Assembly: GCF_007565055.1 (NCBI RefSeq)
Contig: NC_044560.1
Coordinates: 44,597,030 to 44,661,029 of the forward strand
Origin: Rhinopithecus roxellana
Taxonomy: Eukaryota; Chordata; Mammalia; Primates; Cercopithecidae
Length of the DNA stretch: 64,000 nucleotides
Direction of reading: 5' to 3'
Below the pieces are notes generated by a model. The model did no database searches. It was not told the origin of the DNA and saw nothing but the letters and a program-made list of their open reading frames with translations. Positions 26,401-38,400 of the stretch are shown piece after piece. The number at the start of each line of letters is the position of its first letter. Position 1 is the stretch's first letter. The position numbers and the translations under genes are program-made.

Positions 26401-29400
26401 GAGCTTGTCAGTGACTGTCTCCACAGAAAGACATTTGGTTCAGCTCTTCACACCACCTTTGTGAAGTATTTCACCAGGCAGAAGAAATGATGGAGGTGGA
26501 GTAGAGAAGGAAAAAGAACCAGAGGCATATAGGAACTACAATAAACGTGGTTATGACAGGTGTTGTTTTCTAACCTGAGAAAAGACAAATTTTACATGTT
26601 TCCAACAGATTGTTTTTATTCTCTGAAAAGTTGGGTGGCATGAACTTTCATCTCCTCCTCTCCCCAGGAACTAAAATGTATCGAATGCCTATGTGTGATG
26701 CTATATTAATTTTTATTATATATATATAACTTATATATAATGTATATTATATATACATTATATATAATTTTTTATTTATATCTCTTGAATGAAATCATAT
26801 ATTTATATCTCTTGAATGAAATCTATATATAAAATAATAAGTGTCAAATGCAAAACAACTTTGCAAGGTAGGTAAGGTTATCTCCATTTAACAGATAAGA
26901 AAACAGATTAGGAAAGAATTTCTCCAAGATCTGTCTGATTCTGAAGCTCATGCTCTTCCCCTATCCTGCTTCCAAAGAAAGATTTTTCATCTGAAAATGG
27001 AATGAGGGCCACAGTAAAGTTTTAAAAGCATGAATAATAACGAACTTTATGAGTGCTTACCGTGCACCAGATACTGTTTGATGCATTTTACATATATTTA
27101 TTTGATCCTCACACCTTCCCTGGGAGGTAGGTACACTTATTACTGCCACTTAACAGATAAATCTGGGGCACAAAAAAAATCAGTGACCTTGCTCAAGGTC
27201 ACAGAGCTGGTAATTGGCAGAGCCAAAATTCAAATCCAGACAGTCTGGCTCCAGTGCCCCTGCGCTTAAGAGCTCCACATTCCACCTTTTAACTAACCAA
27301 ATCCTAGCTCTAGACCAGCAGCAAAGACCTCGCTGATCCGAGGCAGAAGGTACAAAGTGGTAAAGAGGTCTTAGGTCCCCAAGTAATTGTAAGAAAAGAG
27401 AATTCAGTGCGGCTTAAGAATAGGGTATTGATTGATGAGGGTAGGGAAGGAAGTAGCAGGAGAGACAGGTTTCTCTTTTTCTTCAATGCTATGCAAATAA
27501 AGGGATCTCAATTTACATTTCCTGTTTTTGTGAAATAGGAAATTGCAGCGTGAGGAAAGCATTTTCAAAGATTAAAAACTGAGATATGCATAATATGGCA
27601 TGCAGAATATTACTAATGTGCATAGATCCCCAAACATTTTCTACTTGATTCTCTGTGAATTGTCCTCTTTATCATACCCCATGTATTTTGACGAACACGA
27701 CTTTTGATAATTTGAAAAGAAGTTTAATTTTGCCATTCTTTAGATTTTTTTAGATTTTACTATACCTCTAACATTTGCATAGTCAATATTTATGCCACAA
27801 TAAAATGCAGATAAATGTAATATATTTTTAAAACTATTTAAATAGTGGGGTTTTTGACTAATCAACACCAGCGTTTTGAAGCAGCAAATACCATTTGATC
27901 TAAATATATTCTCATCAACCACCAGATGGCATAAGGTGTGAGGGTTTTATTTTGACAGGGTCACTATGCACATGATAATTTGACCTGTAACTTTGAAATA
28001 ATGTATTTGGAAAAATGTTCCAGCACTCAAACAGCTCACAATTATTTTAGCCATATGTAGAAGTGGATGGATAAATTGAAAATGACATGATTCTACTTTT
28101 TCTAAATTTTGGGGTTCTGCGGGATGTTGGCATTACATAATGAATGGATGATCAAACAAAAAAAACAGTTCTGTTAAAGGAAATAAAAAAGAAAGTCACG
28201 TCAAAGCAAAATTAACCTTATATTCTAAGCAGGTTTCTTCAACTCTAAAAGAAACTTAAAATATGCCTTTAAGAAAAAAAACATGCTTATACTCCTTCAA
28301 ATTTTGCTTGATAAAAACTTCCTACTCCCTGTAATTTACCCTGCAAGCAGAAAAGTATATCCAATGCAAAAGCTCTTCTCTACTTTAGCTTGAAAGTTGT
28401 TACAGAATCAACAGAAGAAAGAAAATACAACCGAAAAACTCAGTCTGAACTATATGATGCTAAAGGATAGGGAAGTATATTTTAATATACTCAATGAAAG
28501 TAATATATCAATTCCTCAATTGTTTCACAAATTCAAAATACAGCACATTATCTTTATTCATCATATATTTCCATCTAGAAAAGAGGGCACATGGTTAACA
28601 GTAAATTGAAGAGTTAAAAATTGAGATAAATAAGACAAATGCAAAGAATAGGATCTTTAATTCCCCTATCTTTATGGTAGCACACTCATTGAGTACCTTG
28701 GAATAAGCACACCAGAACAAATGACTAGCACAACACAGCCAATACCACAGAACTGAAATGGCATCTTTACTCTAACATGATGAAGCAGAAATACTGCCTT
28801 CAGGGGTCAAGAGACCAAAGATGAGATTAAGGTTCCTTCTTTAATGTAGTCTAAGAGTCAATGATTTCTAAAGATATACTAATTTTTGTTTGTGTTTTAC
28901 TATATCCTTCCTCATTAGATTTAATATATTTGGTTCTTGAATGAGAAATCTGGGGGAGAAGAAACAATGTTTGGAGCTACAAAAAGGATTAAAAAAAAGG
29001 ATGAAAAGCTAATTGATGATATATAGTTTACTGTTTTTTTTCTTTTTTAAAGAAAGTCATTTCTAAGTCACATATTGATAAGGATGATGGAAATGAGAGT
29101 AAGAGAAATAATGGGGAGGATATTATGAGATTTCTCCACTGTGGATCATGTTCTATCTCCATCTTTGGCAGCAAATATGTAGCAGAGATATTGCCTACCT
29201 GGGTTCATGTGAAAGCAAGGAATGATCGTTTCTTTTGTTCTTGTTCTTATACAGATAAAAGGGTGTAAGTTGTTATTTCCAAGGGTTTCTTCTGTTATTT
29301 CCAAGTCGGATAGTAGAAAGTGCAATAATAGACAATTCAAGTTAATGTACACATTCAAGGCACTTAATGTTTCTTACTTTAAATTCCATTCTTTATGATG

Positions 29401-32400
29401 CTGTAGATCCATTTTCTTCCATTTGTAATACTGTCCAATGAAATTTGGATCTTTGAGCACTGAAATTAGAATATTAAAAAAGAAGCTATGCATACATTCT
29501 TTAATAATAGTTAAAAGTTAAAAATCATTCACTTCTCACTAAGTTGACATGTGGCAATAACATACACTATATAATTCAAGTCCTATTACAATGCTTAGAA
29601 ACTTTCCAAATTACTTGCTTTTATTGGAACATCATAATATTAGATATTGTTTGAAATAGTAGATTGTGACTTGGAAGTTACTTTCATTATAATGAAAAAC
29701 ATTATATATCATTTATTGTGTTAAATAAAATTTATAGGACACCATTGTTTTGGACTGAGCGCCTACCCTAGGCATTAACAGACCAAACCAAAATGGAGTC
29801 ACTCATGCTAAGTGGCATGCAATAAAACTGAAACTTTAAGGAAGCAAGACAATCTTAAACAGATCAGTTTTTTCAAAAGAAGAGATTCACAGCCACCAGT
29901 CAGAAGGGGCCCAGTCAACCTGAAGTGGCATGGTAAGGAAGTCCCCTATGCTTTAACCCTTACAAGGAAAGTAACTGAAGTGCCTTATGTTAACCAATCC
30001 ATTTTTTGTATTATTCTGTTTTCTTATTCCTGCTCTAGCTACCTTATAAAAACTAACTGTTCTGCCATGCTCAGTAGACCACTTATCTATTTTTAAGATG
30101 ACACGCTGCCTGATTCATGAATCACTAATGCAAGCCAATTAGATCTTTAAATTTGTTGAAACATAGCCTGGCCAACATGGAGAAACTCCATCTCCACTAA
30201 AATTACAAAAATTAGCTAGGCATGGTGGCACATGCCTGTAATCCCAGCTACTCAGGTGGCTGAGGCACAAGGGTTATCTGAACCCAGGAGTCAGAGGTTG
30301 CAGTGAGCTGAGACTGCGCCACTGCACTCCAGCCTGGGTGACAGAGTAAGACCCTGTCTCAAAAATAAATAAAAATTTAAAAAGAGAAATTTTGTTTTTA
30401 GCAACAATAATGAAGAAAGTATTAAAATAACTCATATAAAACCCAGACATCATAGTTTAACAAAATTCTAATTCAGCACTTTTCAAGTAGAAAATTGAAA
30501 TTTTGAAGTTGGAAATGACATTAAAGACCTTGCTTGATCCTTCACAAAGCAAGAATCTCCAATAGATAATCATCCAGGCTCTGAATGAAATACTTGCCAA
30601 CTACAGAAAATGCACCACTTTGTAGCTGGGAGACTGCCCATTCCATTGGCAGATAAGGGTTACATTGTCCTTCCTTAATCTGATTGCTGTGAGTTTCCAC
30701 TGGCCTTAGTTCTAACCTTTGGAGCAATATTAAGTTCACCCCTCTCCCACGAGAGACAGCCCCTAACAGCTCACGGGGAAGCCTCAGTTCTTTCAACTTT
30801 TTCTTAGGATATGATTTTCTAGATACTTAACCATCCTTAATGTCCTGGTGATAAACTGTTTTGATGTTCCTATAAAAGTTTGTGTTCAGAACTGCATCAG
30901 GACCTTGAAATGGTTTGAAGCAAAGATGCAAATGGGCTTACTACCTCCCTTGCTCTGTGCACTATCAATTCAGCTCAGACCTGCATTAGTATTTCTGGAA
31001 CTCACATTACATCACCACTGGCTCTTAACTTTGTGGTTAATTACAAGCCTACACCTTCAATCAAATTCACGTAAGATTTATCAAAAACCTACTATGTTTA
31101 ACAACAGGTGCTAGAGAGGATGTGGAGAAATAGGAACACTTTTACACTGTTGGTGGGACTGTAAACTAGTTCAACCACTGTGGAAGACAGTGTGGCGATT
31201 CCTCAAGGATCTAGAACTAGAAATACCATTTGACCCAGCCATCCCATTAGTGGGTATACACCCAAAGGATTATAAATCATGCTGCTACAAAGACACATGC
31301 ACAGGTATGTTTATTGCAGCACTATTCACAATAGCAAAGACTTGGAACCAATCCAAATGTCCATCAATGATAGATTGGATTAAGAAAATGTGGCACATAT
31401 ACACCACGGAATACTATGCAGCCATAAAAAGGATGAGTTCATGTCCTTTGTAGGGACATGGATGAAGCTGGAAACCATCATTCTGAGCAAACTATCTCAA
31501 GGACAGAAAACCAAACACCGCATGTTCTCACTCATAGGTGGGAATTGAACAATGAGAACACTTGGACACAGGGTGGGGAACATCACACATGGGGGCCTGT
31601 CGAGGGGTGGGGTGAGGGGGGAGGGGGGAGGGATAGCATTAGGAGATATACCTAATGTAAATGACAAGTTAATGGGTGCAGCACACCAACATGGCACATG
31701 TATACATATGTAACAAACCTGCATGTTGTGCACATGTACCCTAGAACTTAAAGTATAATAATTTTTAAAAACCTACTATGTTTAAGGCACTGGTAATTTT
31801 TACATGAAATATTAAGCCAGATCATATGCCCATATATATTTTTATCTATTTTCCTATTTCTTATTATTGTTCTGGGCTTAGCTTATAGTCTTGAACTATT
31901 TAACCAGCTAGATGCTGTCCACCAGTCTTGCCCTTGTCTGGGGCTTTCTTCTTTTCCTTCTTCTTCTTTTTTTTTTGAGATGGGAGTCTCACTTTGTCAC
32001 CCAGGCTGGAGTGCAGTGGCATGATCATAGCTCACTGCCACCTCCAGTTCCTGAGTTCAAGGGATCTTCCCACTCAAGCCTCCCAAGTAGCTGGGACTAT
32101 GAGCACACAACACCACGCCTGGCTAATTTTAAAATTTTTTGTAGAGATAGGGTCTCCCCATTTTGCCCAGGCTGGTCTCAAACTCCTGGGCTCAAGAAAT
32201 CCTCCTGCTTTGGCCTTCCAGAGTGTTGGGATTACAGACGTCAACCACTGTGCCCAGCCTGGGCTTTCTTCTTAATAATGATGAATTTACCCCTTTTAGC
32301 TTGATGACATTTGCCATTGATATAAACAATTTTTTTTAACTGAATAGTTTCCTTTTTTACATGATTTTCACCAGCAATGTTTTTGTCTGTTCCTTAATTT

Positions 32401-35400
32401 TCTTGCTTCAAACACATGTAAGCACATATACATACATATTCTTATAGACTTTATTAATACTTTTTATCGGTATTTGGATATATGCTCCTCCCTTCCATTA
32501 AAAAAGTAAATCTTAGCTCCCCAGAGTTCTTGTGAGGCCTTACTATTTCCTTTAGATGATTATAACAATTAACATTAGCAGATTTTTCTTTCTTTCTTTC
32601 TTTCTTTCTTTTTTTTTTTTTAGATAGTCTCACTCTGTTGCCCAGGCTGGAGTGCAGTGGTGCAATCTTGGCTCACTGCAACCTCCACCTCCCAGGTTCA
32701 AGTGATTCTCATGCCTCAGCCAGCAAGTAGCTGGAATTACAGGCATGCGCCACCATGCCAGGCTAATTTTTGTATTTTCAGTAGAGATGGGGTTTCGCCA
32801 AGTGGGCCAGGCTGGTCTCGAACTCCTGGTCTCAACTGATCCACCTGCCTTGGCCTCCCAAAGTGCTGGGATTACAGGTGTGAGCCTGCTGTGTCCAGCC
32901 AGAATTTTTATTATACGCTGGGCACACATAAAATAGATATGGTTACTGTTAGAATGCCCACTGTACAGATGGTCAAGCAGACATAGAGAGGTTGAGTAAT
33001 GTCTTCTCATTGGGACTCTTCATTACTCTTAGCCAAAATTTAAAATTTAATCTCTCACAAATGCTATTTCCTTTTGAGGTTTCTATTTAAGGATAATTCA
33101 CATCTTTTCTTAAACTTTTTGAGATTGCCTTTCCTCGTTTTACATTTGAATATGTATGGCTGTCTCTTCCTTATATATTATGAAACCCCAAATGACAAGG
33201 TCATCTTTCCTGAATAGTCCCATTAGTTTTATATCATGGACTCATTTTCTTCATTGCTTTCTCCATCATCCGAGAGATGAAAATGCCACAGTACTTTGTA
33301 CAAACTTTTAACACTTCTCATATTTTATCCCTATGATTTTTTTTTCACTCATCTGTCTCTTACCACTTGTCCGTAAACTCCTTGAAGAGCTTACCACAAT
33401 GTGTCTTCTTGTCTCCCACACACAGCCAATTGTCTAGATATAGAAGGTGCTCAACAAATGACACTGATTGGAGAGAAACAATGAAAGAATGAGGATGTGA
33501 GAGAGACAGAGAGAAGAAAGGAATCATGTAATTTTAGCAGAAGTTTTGCACGTTGAAATTCCTTCATCACTATGATATCTTGCATTCGTGGCAGTTTTGT
33601 AATCTGTGGTAGGAAAGCATCCTCTGTTGCATCCACAATATAGTTATTCATTTTCTGTTGTGCCTTCTGCAGAGTCCAGGGCATTGCTTCTACTCTGCTT
33701 CTTTTTTCCTGTGATACACCTCTCATCCAACATCTGTAGAGGTTGCCCTGAATTTTTTTTTTCCACTGCTAGGATGGTCACATCCAAAAAAATCAATAGC
33801 ACTAACTTGCCTCAGCATGTTCTATTTTCACACATGCTATCTCATGCTAACCACAGAGCAACATAAAGTAGGATGGAATATTTTTGTCAATCAATGGGAA
33901 TGAAAACCAAAGTACAAAGAGTTAGGTGACTCCCTTAAATTCACTTATCTTCATGTGGCAAAACTGATACAGGGCTAAGGAGCTGCTAACTTCTGACATC
34001 ATGCTCTTCCCACTAGGACCTTCCCAGCCTTGGTTGCACATTGTAGTCACCTGGGGAGCTTTAGAAACTACTACTGCCTGGTCCTACTCCCAGAGATCCT
34101 GATGTAATTGGTCTTGGGTGAGCTCTCTATATTGAAAGTTTTACAGGCTCCTCAGGTGGTTCTAATGAGCAGTCAAGACTGAGAACCACTGCATTAGAGT
34201 CAGATGATACTGCTTCTTGCATCTAAATGTGCATCTAAACTTGCCCTTACTGCTGGCTTAAAGACTCAAAGAATAAAAGTCTCCTAGGGTGAAGAAAACA
34301 TCCCCATCATGCTTCAGGCTGTTTGGTCTGTCTTGATGACAGCAAACAAACATCAGGAAGCCTAGGCTCAGTATTACAGAGTACACTGGTCTGGAGGAAT
34401 TCTTTTCCTCTAACATAAACATTTCCTTATGGGGATCATATTCTGTCATTAAGGCTCTGTTGCCCACAATCATATGTATTGGTTTGTTCTCTGCCAAACA
34501 TTTTACTTGCCATTCTGTAGCAATGGAGAGAGAACAGTGGATTCTTGGTACATTTTCCATACAATTGCCTATGCTTATGAACTGAAAATTATAATTATTT
34601 ACAAATATGCTCCTGTACTTCCAAGTTTGAATTTAAATCCCATACATACAGAAATAACAATTTGATGTCATATGATGGAGGCAGTAGAGTATCAGAGAAA
34701 GAGCAACAAACATGCAGTGAGAGGATGTGATTCAAGTCTCTGGACCACAGCCTACCGAATTAATTGATAACACACTTATTGAGAACTTATTGTTCACTTA
34801 TTGAGAACTCACTACAGTGCTTCAACCCTATAAAGCATGTGCTGTGATTATTCTCATTTTATGGATGAGAAAACTGGGACACAGAGAGGTTAAGAAACTT
34901 AACCAAAGTCACACAGCTAGTAAATGGCAGAGCCAGGATGAAACTCTGGTAAATCTGACTCCAGGATGTATATTCTTTACCAACATATGATATTCTCCCT
35001 CACATGTATAACCTTAGGTAAATTACTTAGCTTTTCTGCTCTTAGTTTTCTCATCTTAAAACAAAGTAATAAAAATAATAGTGCCTGGCACGTAGGGTTG
35101 ATATACCACCGTGCACGACATATATGAGGTGTTTAATAATATTGGTTAAATAAATGAATAAAACAATGATAGATTGGGATGCCTAAAAGTATATATGAGC
35201 ATACTTCATAAACTGCATTATACAAGAATAAACTTACTATTATGATGATGCCAACGACTATGTATAGATTTGTGGCACAAGATAGGGAAAAGAGTTAATG
35301 CCCCAAATCAAAATTTAACTACTTACCACTACTCATAAAAGATAAAGCTCTTAAAAATATGTACAAGAGTTTAATAATCTTTCCAATGCTAAGAATGTAA

Positions 35401-38400
35401 CTGTAGAAAATGAAGTTATTAGGAGTTTCTCTTTTATTTCTGAGTTGTTGAAGAAGCATTCTATAATCTAAAAGCTTCATCTTTATTATTGCCAGGAAAT
35501 TAGGCCATTAAAAAAGATAGTGTTGGATCTCATCCAGCTGAGCTATCAAAAGATAAAATGGCCAGCAGCACATGTAAAGTTTACATTTAATTTTTTAAAA
35601 TTAAGTGCTGGTTATTATTCAAGGAAAGCTCTTGAAACATTCTTATAGCAATTCCCTAGGAGAAGAAGAGGCAGGGTGGTTTTGAAATCATTCACCAAGT
35701 GCTAGATTCAAAGTCTCAGAAATTCATTTGGGCTAGAGATAACGATGACCAGTTATTGCCTTTACAAACAGGGATGAATTACATACTAGGTTAGTGAAAG
35801 ATGTAGAAACAACAAAATTAAACATTTGGGGGCCAAACTCTTTTTGAGGAAGAAACTGTGGTCAGTGGTGCCTCATTATTTCCTTCCATTTTTAAATTAT
35901 TCTTTATTGCAAGGCAATTATTTCCAAATCTCCTTAAGTTTTGGCACATGCTTCTGTTTTTGTTTTTTTTTTTTCCCCTCTAGCAGTTTGGAGTTTCCAA
36001 GTGGCCCTATATATTTACATGTTATTCTAGAAAGCACCATCCTGTACCAATCTGTTTTTTGGTGGAAGGAGTTTGATTCTGAGTGGTTCCCTAGAGTGTG
36101 CCAATTAATGTCTCTCAACACAGTGTTTGTGTAATTAAGGGTTATTGCCCCTGCAGCCTATATGAGCTGCTCAGTGCCTCATACATAGTAGGTACACACA
36201 GCAGATGTGTTTGCTGAATTGACTAGGCGGCATTCAACAACAAATCTTTGATCTGAATTAACCATTCAAGTACTCTGGTATCAAAAATAACTAATATTTT
36301 ATACTGAGAGAGCTGCTAAAGATTGTAGATCTCGATGTACCTTAAATTGTATTGACCTATGAGTTAGGATGGTAATATATAATCACAAAATAATTAATAG
36401 CCAACCTCCTGAAAGAACATGTGATTTCTTAAAAGTTATTGATTGAATTTACCTTTTAAGGATATTTATTAAGCTTAGTACTCTTTTTTGCCCTCATTTG
36501 TACCTTAAAAGTTGATACTATTTTTCATGATAGGAAACTGTCATAATGATGAGATGAAATATAATGAGACCTCAAATTAAGGCAATGGTCATGGGGGTGT
36601 AGTAGGGCGGAAGCATTCATCATGTTGCAGGAGATAAAATCAACAAGGTTTAATAAGAGAGATAAAGAGATGTAGGAAACATCTAAGATTCTGGTTTCGG
36701 TAAGAAAATGTAAAAATGGTGATCTACCACTAACCAAGAGAGGGAATAAAAGAAGAAGGATAGATTCGGGGGCAAGATGATGAATTCACTTTGAGACATC
36801 TTGAATACGAGAAGCCTATAATACAAATAGTTGAGATGTCCCCTGCACAGTTATAAATATGCATGTAAAATTTGAAAGAGGGGTCTGGCTAGAGATGCAG
36901 CTTTAGGAATCACTGGCCTGTAGGCAAATGAAAACCATGGTAGTGGAAGAGGTCTTTCAGAGAGAGTAAGTAGAGAGGACTGAATGAAGAAGATATTGCC
37001 AAGGGAAGAGGCAGCAGAGTGCTTAGGAAGGGAAATGAAAAGCCATGGATGTATGGTATCACGTAAATCAAGGAGAGCACAGCTAATGAGAGTGTGAGTA
37101 AGAAGAGGACTAAAACGTAATTTGGGCCTCTGGAAATTCAGAAGTCTCTGCTACTACAGGATGCACCACTTTAGAAGGATGGCTGCAGCAAAGTCATATT
37201 TCAGTAAGTGTATGCAGACTAGACAACCTACTTTCATCCAGATAATGAAATAGTACTCTAAAGATCCAGTTAAATGGAGCCAGAAAGTTGTCCAGCTCTC
37301 TCATTCTGTCTTTCTAGTTCCTGATGTATGATGGTAACAGATGATTTTTCCTTTTCGATGGATATAATTGAACAGCCCTATGTTCTTAGGTTTTCTTGCT
37401 GAATTTCTACCTAATATTTCCTGTGGCTTAGAGGAGAAATTAAAAGGTTCTCTCTGGTGTGAAAGCTTTTCTGTAGGGTAAAGGAAGTAAAGTAAACCTC
37501 ATAAGATTGGGAACTTTTTCTGTTATTCCTCCAATTGAATATCTTTCTTTCTGACTTTTAGTCAGACTTCAGTCCAGGGCTCTATACAAAAGACTTTGTA
37601 TTCTTCTTTGAGAGGCTGAGGCGGGAGGATTGCTTGAGGCCAAGAGTTCCAAACCAGCCTGGACAACATAGTGAGACCCCTATCTCTAAAAAGTAAAAAT
37701 TTAAAAAATTAGCCATGCATGATGGCTTTTGCCTATTATCCTAGCTACTCAGGAGGCTGAAGCAGGAAGATCACTTGAGTTCAGGAGTTTGAGGCTGCAG
37801 TTAGCTATTATTATGCCACTGCACTCCAGCCTGGATGACGGAGTTAGACCCTGTCTCTAAGATGAAAAATTAAAATTAAAAATTTTTTTAAAAAAAGAAC
37901 TAAAGTAATAGTTGTTGAATGAATAGTATATAGAGCCTACAGAGAAGTTTATCACTCTTACATAGCAGATGTGTGTCAATTGGTCTTTGAAAGCAAGATA
38001 AATGTTAACAGATTAACATATACCAAAAGGACATAGGACAAGGATAGTTCACCTTACATGGAGTTCTGTAGTATTCTGTGGCTTTTGATGTAGCTACTCT
38101 GGACCATGTCTGGTAGTAATCACTAAATGAGGTTGTTTTAATTGGTCTGAAAATATAAATAAAAATCAGACAACGGGCAGTTTGTAAATTTTCTTTTTAA
38201 AATTATTGTATTGCTATACCGACTGTTCACATAACATCTTGTCACAAGAAATTAAACTGCCTTGCAAATTGTAACATATATTTTTAACAATTGTATCCAG
38301 TATATTGATTCCACCAATAATGAATACAAATAACGAAAAAGAAAATGTCCCAACCACTTTTCAATAATAAATGTAAATATGGACCCATGTGCATATTATA

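Noticed and set aside
27030..27269. 79-codon plus frame
   Set aside because: Translation of a MIR.
31497..31733. Minus frame over the L1 3' UTR
   Set aside because: Antisense of the L1PA 3' UTR.
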